This document shows, piece after piece, positions 7,208 through 14,353 of a stretch of 20,808 nt of DNA. The translations under genes were made by a program, and so were the position numbers. Positions within the stretch are counted from its first letter, which is position 1; the number at the start of each line of letters is the position of its first letter. The stretch comes from Nitrosopumilales archaeon. GTDB taxonomy: Archaea > Thermoproteota > Nitrososphaeria > Nitrososphaerales > Nitrososphaeraceae. A model generated the notes under the pieces. It had not been told where the DNA came from and did not search any database. It saw only the letters and a list, made by a program, of their open reading frames with translations. Location: assembly GCA_009665115.1 (NCBI GenBank), contig WJXE01000008.1:1-20808 (forward strand). Reading direction: 5' to 3'.

Positions 7208-8335
7208 TTACTGCATATTTACGTCTGAAATATCGAACAATATACTTTCGCATTTATTCCCCACAATCTTGGAAACATTTGGCGACGTGTTTTGTAGACC
7301 GCTAACAAATTTCTTTATCGCAAATCCGCCATCTGCCAACAGAGTAAGCTCAAAGCGATTATCTTTTATCTTTCGAGCTTCGACGGAATAAATCTTTTTT
7401 GTAATTATTTTATCTTTGTTTTGAAATTGTACCGTTGCGTTATTTAATAGGTTCAGGTCTTCGAGATTATTTTCAGTTATCGTATTCGCACTTTCCACAA
7501 GGATTTTTGTTTTGGTGAGGAATCGGATTGGCGATTGAGGAACGCATTTTGGTCTTGCCTCTATAACTGCATAGATCTCTGGAGTATCAATATTCAGATT
7601 ATTTCTTAAGAACCTAACTTTTGGATCGGATAGACGCACGAAAAAAGGCCTACCCTCGCCTGAGACAAGACTATTCTGATCTTCGCTACCCACCCATGAA
7701 AATCTCGGAGCGTTGCTCTTCGTGAGACACATAAGTTGATGCGTAATAATACCTTCAACACTCCGGTACCCAGAGAGGCCTGAATTGTTACAAAATCCGC
7801 ATCCTCTGCCTTCACACTGCGTACACTTAGTTTGCTTCTGAGGCAGGCCCCTCTGTTTTTTAATATAGTGGCCCGCAAGAGTTAACGTACGTGCCTTTGC
7901 GGCCACGTTGACTTCCATCCCGTTTCCGACAGCTACGCTTATCGAGACGTCTGGTAAGAGATAGTCGACTTTTTTCTTTGTAATAATTTCGAACTTACGT
8001 CTGAGTTCGTTTAAGAGCTGGTTTTTTATGCTTTCTTTTCCTCTGATTTTAAGCCGAGCTCTAATTTGGTCTTCCCGTTCATAAATGTCGGGTGGAAGAA
8101 TGGTTCCTATTAGGAAAGTGTCGAATTCATAAACCTCTTTTACTGTCTCCTCGATGCGTCCAATTATGAAGTCTAATCTGTTCATTAGTCCGCAGCAGAT
8201 AAAGCATCTATCGAAATCGTCATCAGACAATCTGCCTCTGCCAACTGTAAGGTGACGACTAATACAATAGCTGCAGAGGTTGTAACGCTTTCTTAATTCT
8301 AGTTTAAGGGACTGACGCTGGTGAGCATTAACCAA
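7208..8335 (-). CDS. pus10: tRNA pseudouridine synthase Pus10
   Basis: Archaeal Pus10, 375 residues, which makes pseudouridine at positions 54 and 55 of the tRNA T loop. The N-terminal zinc site has CSYC (21-24) and CFIC (44-47), followed by a THUMP-like region. An insert with CTQC and CGFC (171-182) forms another possible zinc knuckle. The catalytic segment reads GSEDQNSLVSGEGRPFFVRL (from about 216), aligning with the family's GRED-D...GxGRPF. The expected catalytic Asp is kept (D219), but Arg before it is Ser and the second Asp is Asn, compared with euryarchaeal and human forms. This may be normal for the lineage. The start is TTG 8335, overlapping the srp54 stop by 8 bases. Stop TAA 7208-7210. 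See also the two tRNA genes here, neither of which has U54. Confidence 0.92.
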   Translation of the reverse strand: MVNAHQRQSLKLELRKRYNLCSYCISRHLTVGRGRLSDDDFDRCFICCGLMNRLDFIIGRIEETVKEVYEFDTFLIGTILPPDIYEREDQIRARLKIRGKESIKNQLLNELRRKFEIITKKKVDYLLPDVSISVAVGNGMEVNVAAKARTLTLAGHYIKKQRGLPQKQTKCTQCEGRGCGFCNNSGLSGYRSVEGIITHQLMCLTKSNAPRFSWVGSEDQNSLVSGEGRPFFVRLSDPKVRFLRNNLNIDTPEIYAVIEARPKCVPQSPIRFLTKTKILVESANTITENNLEDLNLLNNATVQFQNKDKIITKKIYSVEARKIKDNRFELTLLADGGFAIKKFVSGLQNTSPNVSKIVGNKCESILFDISDVNMQ

Positions 8336-9695
8336 TACCGAATCTCCTTAGCATACCCTGCATTTGTCTACCTTTTGCTTGTTTCATCATGGTTCTCGAA
8401 TTGGTATATTGTTTTATCAACTCCTTGACGTCATGTTCGGTCATGCCGGAACCCCTTGCTACGCGCTTCCTCCGCGAATCGTTCATTATATCAGGGCTGC
8501 GTTTTTCGATCTTTGTCATGGATTGAATAATAAATCTCCATTTTTCCATTTTTTCTTGCAACGCGTCAAGCTGGTCATCTTTCACCATTCCTGACAATCC
8601 CGGCAAATTGTCAATTACATTCTTAAAGCCCATTTTACCCACGTTTTCCATCTGCGCGTAAAAGTCTTCAATTGTCATTTTACCACCTAGAAGTCGTTTA
8701 GCCTGTCCTTCGTCCGCTTGCAACTCTAGGCTTTTTGCCATTTCTAGTAGGGCTTTGATGTCACCCATCCCCAATATTCTTCCCACGAAGTGGGTGGGTG
8801 AGAACTGTTCTAAGTCATCGATGCGTTCTCCAGTTCCTATAAACATCACGCGAGCACCGGTTGCGGCCGACGCCGCAATGACGCCCCCCCCCTTCGCGGT
8901 ACCGTCGAGCTTGGATATGACTATGCCTCCCACAGGCGCCGCCTCGTGGAATGCTTTTGCCTGATTATATGCCTGCTGTCCAATTGTCCCATCGACTACA
9001 AGCAGCACAACATCGGGTTCGGAGACCTCGTACATGGTTTTCATTTCCTCCAATAGCCCTCTTTCTTCCTTGTGCCTGCCTGCCGTGTCTATGATTATTA
9101 CATCAAGAACCTGCTTCCTGAAATGCTCTAACCCGTTTTTTACAATACTCACGGCATCCTTATCTTCTTCATCACCGAACACCTCCACGTTTACCTTACC
9201 GCAGTTCGTTTTCAATTGTGTCAGCGCACCAGGCCTCCAAGTGTCAGCCCCGATAACCGCTACGCGGTAGCCGTGTCTTGTCAACCACCTAGCTAGCTTG
9301 CCTGTGACGGTCGTTTTGCCGCTTCCTTGGATACCAAGCATCAACACAATATTTTGCTCTCCAGCCTTGAAAGATAGACCCTCATCCGGTAGGCGTTGGA
9401 TTTTGTCAATGCTTTTGATCGTTTCGCCTGTATAACCCAGCAAATTTGCTAGCTCGCCATATAGAATTGTAATAATATGATCTTTCCTCGAAAGTCCCTT
9501 CACCGGCTGTTCGTTTAGCGCACGAAGCTTCAGGTTATTGGTAATTGTTAGGACTAATCTAACATTGACATCTGACTGTAATAATGCTCTTTGAACATCT
9601 TTACATAAAGATTCAATAATCTCCTCGTTTATATCAGAAGCTCCAACAATCTTTTTCAACGCGCTCCGAAGACCCGTACGCAAATTATCGAGCAT
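8328..9695 (-). CDS. srp54: signal recognition particle GTPase SRP54
   Basis: 455-residue protein subunit of the signal recognition particle, binding SRP RNA and signal sequences and delivering ribosomes to FtsY at the membrane. It has a helical N domain (1-100), the G domain with P-loop GIQGSGKTT (121-129), DTAGR (203-207), SKLDGTAKGGG (from 261), then the methionine-containing M domain. The M domain carries the RNA-binding SRRKRVARGSGM segment and ends in KGRQMQGMLRRFGIG. Length is standard. The ATG at 9695 lies 2 bases after the dph6 stop, and the stop overlaps the pus10 start, so dph6-srp54-pus10 form a tight operon. The GTP-binding motifs are complete. Confidence 0.97.
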   Translation of the reverse strand: MLDNLRTGLRSALKKIVGASDINEEIIESLCKDVQRALLQSDVNVRLVLTITNNLKLRALNEQPVKGLSRKDHIITILYGELANLLGYTGETIKSIDKIQRLPDEGLSFKAGEQNIVLMLGIQGSGKTTVTGKLARWLTRHGYRVAVIGADTWRPGALTQLKTNCGKVNVEVFGDEEDKDAVSIVKNGLEHFRKQVLDVIIIDTAGRHKEERGLLEEMKTMYEVSEPDVVLLVVDGTIGQQAYNQAKAFHEAAPVGGIVISKLDGTAKGGGVIAASAATGARVMFIGTGERIDDLEQFSPTHFVGRILGMGDIKALLEMAKSLELQADEGQAKRLLGGKMTIEDFYAQMENVGKMGFKNVIDNLPGLSGMVKDDQLDALQEKMEKWRFIIQSMTKIEKRSPDIMNDSRRKRVARGSGMTEHDVKELIKQYTNSRTMMKQAKGRQMQGMLRRFGIG

Positions 9696-9697
9696 AA

Positions 9698-10402
9698 CTA
9701 CTTTTCTACTAAGGCAACTTCCAGTATTTCAAAGATTCCCCGCTGCCCGTCCCAACGGATGTTGGCCTTCCTAACTTGCAATCTTTTATAGAAAATCGGG
9801 CAGTCAATCACCAAGGTCTCCGCCTCGCCACCTTCGAAACTGACGCTGAAACAATATTTTTGGCTCAAACGCTTCAATCTGTGTAATGCCTCTCGATCCA
9901 GAGAAATTCCCAACCACCCTTCGTCCAACCCCATCGCAGACACACTCACAATTTTGATATCAAAGTTCTTCTCAAGTAGAAGATCCATATACTCAGATTG
10001 CTGAATGTGCCAGAGAGGAGCAATCACAGTTAAATTGTGTTTGCAACAAATTCTCTGAACTATGTCACTTTGAAACGTGCTGAAAATTCCCCCGTGAACA
10101 ACGCCATGAATTTCGTGAAGTGATTTGACGGCAATTATCGCTTGTTCCAATGATCTCAATTCGTCTTCCTTTGTACCAGATCGGGCTGCGAATCCTAACG
10201 ACGGGATGCACATCGCTTCCCCGAGATAGCTTGTCACCCAACTATTGGGATAATGGAACAACAAGCTTGCGTCTGTTTCCGGATGCATTGTTAACAAGCA
10301 AGATATATCATGTCCCATTTCTTTTGCTTTAACTAACGCATAAGTACTATCTTTGCCTCCAGAATAAAGGGATAGCAATCTCATAGTATTGACATCATCC
10401 AT
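9698..10402 (-). CDS. dph6: diphthine--ammonia ligase
   Basis: PP-loop ATPase of 234 residues that carries out the last step of diphthamide synthesis on elongation factor 2, amidating diphthine with ammonium and ATP. The N-terminal adenylating loop is LYSGGKDST (12-20), and the C-terminal family signature EGGEAETLVID lies at about 190-200. VVHGGIFSTFQ and APLW in the middle are also typical. The start is ATG 10402; another ATG six codons in is possible, but a TATA-like AGAATATC about 25 bases before 10402 favours the first. It heads the operon with srp54 and pus10. No other diphthamide genes (dph2, dph5) are in the window. Confidence 0.93.
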   Translation of the reverse strand: MDDVNTMRLLSLYSGGKDSTYALVKAKEMGHDISCLLTMHPETDASLLFHYPNSWVTSYLGEAMCIPSLGFAARSGTKEDELRSLEQAIIAVKSLHEIHGVVHGGIFSTFQSDIVQRICCKHNLTVIAPLWHIQQSEYMDLLLEKNFDIKIVSVSAMGLDEGWLGISLDREALHRLKRLSQKYCFSVSFEGGEAETLVIDCPIFYKRLQVRKANIRWDGQRGIFEILEVALVEK

Positions 10403-10547
10403 TTGAAATTCATAACCATGCAGATATTCTATCTCATGACATTAGGATGCCTCAGCACTCATAATCTTCATCACTACCAAACACGTCACATTAAACATCA
10501 GCCGGCTCTTCCTATTCTTCATTAGCACCCGTAACCAGCTTTGCTAC

Positions 10548-10565
10548 ATCTGTATAAATACAGAT
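10548..10565. promoter_or_regulatory. 18-bp inverted repeat containing a TATA box
   Basis: ATCTGTAT-AA-ATACAGAT is a perfect 8-bp inverted repeat with a 2-base spacer, and its centre reads TATAAATA, a good archaeal TATA box. No recognised gene starts within 50 bases on either side, so it may drive a small RNA or be an operator. Function unknown. Confidence 0.35.
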
Positions 10566-10762
10566 CGAAGCGACAGTCAGCAATATCATATAGCCCCGAG
10601 TTAGACAATGGTTTATGATTTTCGAGCACACATCGCATATTAAAAACCTGCAACTCCCTCCCATCATTTGAACAACCTAGACATGATTCAGATGCCTATT
10701 CCATTTGCCTCTTGATAGGCTCAATCCTGTAGCGCGTTTCATGCTGATGTATTCTAATAGTT

Positions 10763-10770
10763 AAAAAAAA
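10763..10770 (-). terminator. T8 run after tRNA-Tyr
   Basis: Eight T on the minus strand about 33 bases past the tRNA-Tyr 3' end, flanked by the short inverted repeat TAGTT/AACTA. A plausible terminator for the tRNA transcript. Confidence 0.5.
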
Positions 10771-10802
10771 CTATACTAATATTGGTTAGAAGCTATGGAG
10801 AA

Positions 10803-10965
10803 TCCCGCGGGCAGGATTTACTCCAAATTAGCTAGTCACTAGCTTGTTTGAGCCTGCGACTCTTCGGTTTCTGTCTTTGTAGCCCGATAGGCTGTTTCAC
10901 GTGGTCAGCTGTTAAGTCAGCCAACATCTACAGCCGAAAGCTCTACCAGGCTGAGCTACCGCGGG
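10803..10965 (-). tRNA. tRNA-Tyr(GTA) with two introns, one in the T loop
   Basis: Reading the minus strand, acceptor CCCGCGG (10965-10959) pairs perfectly with CCGCGGG (10810-10804), discriminator A10803. The D stem is GCTC/GAGC with the AGCCTGGTA loop. Anticodon stem TTCGG pairs with CCGAA, anticodon GTA at 10931-10929. Intron 1 is 59 bases (10927-10869) at the canonical 37/38 site; CTGT (bases 32-35) pairs with ACAG near the intron end, leaving 3-base bulges AGA and AAA, a textbook bulge-helix-bulge. T stem GCAGG (10857-10853) pairs with CCTGC (10815-10811), but the loop is 37 bases instead of 7, so a second 30-base intron lies there (about 10846-10817). It contains a perfect hairpin, AGCTAG-TGA-CTAGCT. 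The spliced T loop would be CTCAAAT or CTCAAAC, with C54. Confidence 0.92.
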
Positions 10966-10987
10966 ACATTTTCGTGTCGTGAGAACA

Positions 10988-10996
10988 CTATATAAC
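10988..10996 (-). promoter_or_regulatory. TATA box of tRNA-Tyr
   Basis: GTTATATAG on the minus strand is centred about 27 bases before the tRNA 5' end at 10965, the expected archaeal spacing. Confidence 0.7.
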
Positions 10997-11070
10997 CGTG
11001 ACTAGGCATTTGCGAAGGTGAACCGATTTTCCCCAACTCCCTCGCTTCACTTCCGTGTAGAGCTTCCCGA

Positions 11071-12075
11071 TCAGCAGTTAAGGATAGCAGCTATATCCTT
11101 ACAAAAATAAGAAATAATGCTATCTGCTCCTGCGCGTTTCATGGCACAGATGGAAGTAACCTTCCATTCTTCCTCATTAATCCAATTGTTTGCAGCAGCA
11201 GATTTTATCATTGCGTATTCACCTGAGACATTTTGTGCAGCAATTGGAAATCTTAGCTTTTCTTTAATCATGGAAATTACATCTAAATACAGCATCGCAG
11301 GCTTGACAATCACCATATCTGCCCCTTCGCGGATGTCGTTTTCGATTTCTCTGACAGAATCCCCTCGGTTTGTATATGGAACCTGATACGAAGACTTGTC
11401 CAAGGACTTGTAATCACGTATTTGTTCAGAGAACGCCAAAGATCGGAATGGCGAGTACAGAGAAGAAAAATGTTTGGCCGAAACAGACAGAATTTTGATT
11501 TTATCATAACCATGATCGTCGAGGGAGGTTCTAATTGAACTAACTTGGCCATCCATCATTGACGATGGAGAAACCACATCTGCGCCTGCTTGCGCGTGGG
11601 TTACTGCAACTTCACAGAGCGCTCGTACCGTACTGTCATTGTCGATAAGATCGTTCTGGCTAGCTAATAACCCACAATGGCCTGATAAGTTATAGTGGCA
11701 TAAGCATACATCAGTTATGATGTTAAGAGCATTCCCGAATTCCATTTTGAGTTTTCTCACTGTCTTCTGCACGATCCCGTTCTGATCCGACGCATTTGAT
11801 CCTACAGCATCTCTTTCTGTGGGTACTCCAAATACAATTATTGAAGATATTCCAAGATTTATCAGTTCTAGGATCTGTGTAGTTGTTTCCTCAAGAGGAA
11901 CGACTGAGACATCTGGCATAGAAGCGATTTTGCACCCCTCTTTTGCATGGTCTTTGACGAATAGGGGACACACTAACTGTTTTTTATTAAGACCTACCGA
12001 ATCGAGGAGCCTTCCTAATTCGCCTTTGTTGCGTTGGCCCTTCTGCAAAATCCTGAAGATAAATTGACTAAGCAC
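11071..12075 (-). CDS. hemB: porphobilinogen synthase (delta-aminolevulinic acid dehydratase)
   Basis: 334-residue enzyme that condenses two 5-aminolevulinate molecules to porphobilinogen in tetrapyrrole synthesis. The zinc cysteines are in TDVCLCHYNLSGHCG (C124, C126, C134). The Schiff-base lysines are in SVSAKHFSSLYSPFR (K201) and MVIVKPAMLYLDVI (K258). NVSGEYAMIKSAAAN and the SSMMDGQV segment are also typical. The segment normally reading DPAN-R before the second lysine is VPYTNRGDSVRE here, a modest departure. The start is GTG 12075, chosen because no in-frame ATG lies nearby. It stands alone on the minus strand between tRNA-Tyr and the divergent glycosyltransferase gene; no other heme gene is present. 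Confidence 0.95.
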   Translation of the reverse strand: MLSQFIFRILQKGQRNKGELGRLLDSVGLNKKQLVCPLFVKDHAKEGCKIASMPDVSVVPLEETTTQILELINLGISSIIVFGVPTERDAVGSNASDQNGIVQKTVRKLKMEFGNALNIITDVCLCHYNLSGHCGLLASQNDLIDNDSTVRALCEVAVTHAQAGADVVSPSSMMDGQVSSIRTSLDDHGYDKIKILSVSAKHFSSLYSPFRSLAFSEQIRDYKSLDKSSYQVPYTNRGDSVREIENDIREGADMVIVKPAMLYLDVISMIKEKLRFPIAAQNVSGEYAMIKSAAANNWINEEEWKVTSICAMKRAGADSIISYFCKDIAAILNC

Positions 12076-12114
12076 ATAAGAATCTTTTTGACTTTTTTGT
12101 TTTGATCCATAAAC

Positions 12115-12124
12115 TTCATAAAAG
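12115..12124 (+). promoter_or_regulatory. TATA-like element of the glycosyltransferase gene
   Basis: TTCATAAAAG lies about 30 bases before the ATG at 12152, in the 76-base divergent spacer shared with hemB. On the other strand the neighbouring GTTTATGG could serve hemB. Confidence 0.4.
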
Positions 12125-12151
12125 CAAGAAGAGGCAGTTCTAAGCGCAACG

Positions 12152-13096
12152 ATGCTGAAAGTAACAGTCGGTATTCCTAGTTTTAACGAGGAGAAGAATA
12201 TTCTAAACCTTCTTCAATCAGTCATCAAACAAAAGTCTGAGCATTTCGCAATTTGTGAGATAATTATCTCCGACGATTCATCAGACGATACCATTAGATT
12301 GATTGAGGAATTTGCCACCAATAATTCTGAAGCAGCTATAAAATGCCTGCACCATTCCTCTAGAATGGGCGTGGCAAATGCGTGGAATGAAATTTTTCAG
12401 AACGCAAAAGGTGATGTGATTGTAATGTTCGACGGTGATGTGATTCCTCATGAAGATTCTATCCGAGAAATGCTGGGAGCGTTAGACGGGCGAGTAGTTC
12501 TCAGCATATCTAATTCAGAGCCGACGAGGTCTGTCTCGGTGGCCGGGAGAGCAGCTACTTGTGTCTCCTCGTGGCTCAGATCTGTTAGAAATAAGAGGCT
12601 CTCTCAATACACAGCGATAGGACGAGGATTGTCGATTCGAACCAACATTGCCAAGAAGATCGCAATACCGAGTGACATTATCGCAGTAGACCTATACCTT
12701 GAGTGCAAAGTGCTGGAATTCAAGTCCGATGTAGCGTATACTGACCGGTCTGTGGTTTACTTTTGTCCCCCAGGGACGATTGCAGATTTCAATTCACAGG
12801 TTCTGAGGTCTCTCAAAGGCCATAAACAAATACGACATTGTATCGAAAAGTTTAACATTCGACTTCCACTTGAGGTGGCCTTGCGTCAGACAGTGCGAGT
12901 ATTCCTATCAGACCCGTTAGGCGCACTCGCAGTTGCAGCTTGTTATTCACTTTTGCCTTATCACAAACACAGGCTGAAAGGGCTGGATTCTAGTAAATGG
13001 CATATAGCGCAGAGTACTAAAAGCACAAGAAACCTTTCGATTAATAATCCTCCTTCCTACACAGATATGAGACCCGGTCGAAGAAGTTTCAGGTAA
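12152..13096 (+). CDS. family 2 glycosyltransferase
   Basis: 314-residue GT-A fold glycosyltransferase. It opens with TVGIPSFNEEKNI, followed by the nucleotide-sugar-binding ISDDSSDDT (about 40-47) and the metal-binding DXD as MFDGD (92-96). NAKGDVIVMFDGDVIPHED is typical of GT2 enzymes that add a sugar from a nucleotide-sugar donor to a lipid or protein acceptor. There is a weakly hydrophobic stretch late in the protein (LGALAVAACYSLLPY) that could touch the membrane, but no clear multi-helix domain. The ATG at 12152 directly precedes the conserved start, and a TATA-like element is about 30 bases before. It is a single gene; no surface-glycan cluster surrounds it, so donor and acceptor cannot be named. 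Confidence 0.88.
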   Translation: MLKVTVGIPSFNEEKNILNLLQSVIKQKSEHFAICEIIISDDSSDDTIRLIEEFATNNSEAAIKCLHHSSRMGVANAWNEIFQNAKGDVIVMFDGDVIPHEDSIREMLGALDGRVVLSISNSEPTRSVSVAGRAATCVSSWLRSVRNKRLSQYTAIGRGLSIRTNIAKKIAIPSDIIAVDLYLECKVLEFKSDVAYTDRSVVYFCPPGTIADFNSQVLRSLKGHKQIRHCIEKFNIRLPLEVALRQTVRVFLSDPLGALAVAACYSLLPYHKHRLKGLDSSKWHIAQSTKSTRNLSINNPPSYTDMRPGRRSFR

Positions 13097-13192
13097 AGTA
13101 CCAAAGCTATAGATACTGAGTGGCTTGGATTATTATTATTCATGTACCTAAAAAACGTCTTAACGAATGATCAAAGAGAGGACGTGGTATGG

Positions 13193-13203
13193 TAATATAT
13201 TTA
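13193..13203 (+). promoter_or_regulatory. TATA box of the unknown gene at 13229
   Basis: TAATATATTTA is centred about 30 bases before the TTG at 13229, giving a leader of only a few bases. Confidence 0.55.
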
Positions 13204-13228
13204 TCGCAGTCATAGTATCAAAATTTGG

Positions 13229-13831
13229 TTGGCTGGTACAGGCAAGAGCGTACAGGGATATATTTGTGCGCCTCATGAAAGGGAATCTGGCAGTCTTGTA
13301 GATATATGGTCGAACTCCCTGAATATACTGAATATCTACTTTGTAACTGCGACATTTTCGAATGAAAGCATGTTATATTTCCCTAACAGGGCGAATCACT
13401 ACATCCTCGCATCATATTCAAATATCGATGATATTTCAGAATTGATTTGTAAGCAAAATCCTGGGAGATTGTCATTTATGTTAAGTCTGAGCGACGCACT
13501 CTTCGAACGCGAGGCAACGAATCTTAAGTATATATCAATGTATTTTACCAAGTATGTCTACGGAGATCCTGAGATCATAGATATTGCAAATATCATAGCT
13601 AAACGTGAGAGGGTTAAAAAACTGACCCTAGCGCACTTGCAGTTCCTAACGACAGAACAGCCAAAGTTCACATTTCCCTATTCAAGGAATGTAGTTGTTC
13701 TCGAAGTCGAGGGTGAAAAGACGCACCAAAGCGATCAAAAATATTGCGAACGTACGCGAAGAGATGTAGCGAGGAAAGGCATACCATTAACCAATCTCGT
13801 CAGTTTATCGATTTTGGATAAATTAAAGTGA
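13229..13831 (+). CDS. unknown 200-residue protein upstream of aIF5A
   Basis: A clean open frame of 200 codons from TTG 13229. The frame is open upstream to a TAA at 13193-13195 and reads IKIWLAGTGKS across the start, but offers no ATG or GTG there; the TATA box at 13193-13203 fits a start at about this TTG. The protein is soluble, of mixed alpha/beta character, with no membrane helix and no known motif that I can name. Striking segments are YICAPHERESGSLVDIW, YFPNRANHYILASYSNIDD, NPGRLSFMLSLSDALFEREA and FTFPYSRNVVVLEVEG. LAGTGKS resembles a P-loop fragment but lacks the preceding Gly pattern of a Walker A motif. It ends 46 bases before aIF5A in the same direction, so the two may be functionally linked, but aIF5A has its own TATA box. 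Function unknown. Confidence 0.75.
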   Translation: MAGTGKSVQGYICAPHERESGSLVDIWSNSLNILNIYFVTATFSNESMLYFPNRANHYILASYSNIDDISELICKQNPGRLSFMLSLSDALFEREATNLKYISMYFTKYVYGDPEIIDIANIIAKRERVKKLTLAHLQFLTTEQPKFTFPYSRNVVVLEVEGEKTHQSDQKYCERTRRDVARKGIPLTNLVSLSILDKLK

Positions 13832-13840
13832 GCAGAACCG

Positions 13841-13849
13841 TTAAATATG
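13841..13849 (+). promoter_or_regulatory. TATA box of aIF5A
   Basis: TTAAATATG is centred about 33 bases before the TTG at 13878, so a leader of about 8 bases is predicted. Confidence 0.5.
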
Positions 13850-13877
13850 CTTCTTTTCCTCATTGCATGGAATTACA

Positions 13878-14270
13878 TTGAGTAAGCCAATGGACCTGGG
13901 GAGCCTTAAGGTTGGCTCATACATTGTGATTGACGGCGAACCGTGTAGAATCGTTTCATATGATCACAGTAAACCTGGAAAACACGGTTCTGCTAAGGCC
14001 AGAGTCGCAGCTATCAGTGTATTTGACGGATCTAAGCACACCTTAGTTTCTCCAGTATCTGCAGGCGTTGAGGTTCCGCTAATAGATAAGAGGAACGGTC
14101 AAATCATCTCCATTTCAGGCAAAATCCTGCAGATTATGGATCTCGAGACCTTCGAGGTTTTTGAAACATCTGCTGTAGAACAAGATATCATTGATAAGGT
14201 TCGTCAAGGAGGAGAAGTCGAGTATTGGAAGGTTCTCGATAGGATTAAAGTAACACGGGTCAAGAGCTAA
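13878..14270 (+). CDS. eif5A: translation initiation factor aIF5A
   Basis: Archaeal IF5A, about 130 residues, which binds ribosomes and helps peptide bond formation at difficult sequences such as proline runs, and carries hypusine or deoxyhypusine. The modification loop SKPGKHGSAKARV is intact, with the modified Lys at about residue 35. The N-terminal SH3-like barrel (SLKVGSYIVIDGEPCRI) and the C-terminal OB fold are complete. The family commonly begins MSKP-DLGSLKVGSY, which places the start at TTG 13878 (SKPMDLG follows). A TTG at 13863 would add five residues, and the ATG at 13890 would remove four. No deoxyhypusine synthase gene is in the window. Confidence 0.95.
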   Translation: MSKPMDLGSLKVGSYIVIDGEPCRIVSYDHSKPGKHGSAKARVAAISVFDGSKHTLVSPVSAGVEVPLIDKRNGQIISISGKILQIMDLETFEVFETSAVEQDIIDKVRQGGEVEYWKVLDRIKVTRVKS

Positions 14271-14296
14271 CGTCGACCGCGCTTAACAATGATAAC

Positions 14297-14303
14297 TTTT
14301 TTT
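14297..14303 (+). terminator. T7 run after aIF5A
   Basis: Seven T on the plus strand 26 bases past the aIF5A stop and before the next TATA box, consistent with an archaeal terminator. Confidence 0.5.
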
Positions 14304-14324
14304 ACACCTTAAGAATAAAAAAAC

Positions 14325-14333
14325 CTTTTATAC
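14325..14333 (+). promoter_or_regulatory. TATA box of the Dps-like gene
   Basis: CTTTTATAC is centred 25 bases before the ATG at 14354, which predicts a leaderless or nearly leaderless message. Confidence 0.6.
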
Positions 14334-14353
14334 TTTAATACGGGATCGGAGTT

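Larger units (their letters stand above)
10403..10802. other. non-coding stretch between dph6 and tRNA-Tyr
   Basis: No ORF of convincing length on either strand. It holds the dph6 promoter, a C/D-box-like arrangement on the minus strand (10420-10474), an 18-bp inverted repeat around TATAAATA (10548-10565) and the T-run that probably ends the tRNA-Tyr transcript (10763-10770). Confidence 0.5.

Noticed and set aside
13229..13255. LAGTGKS as a Walker A motif in the unknown protein
   Set aside because: The pattern GxxxxGK[ST] is not met (no Gly four residues before GK), and no Walker B follows.
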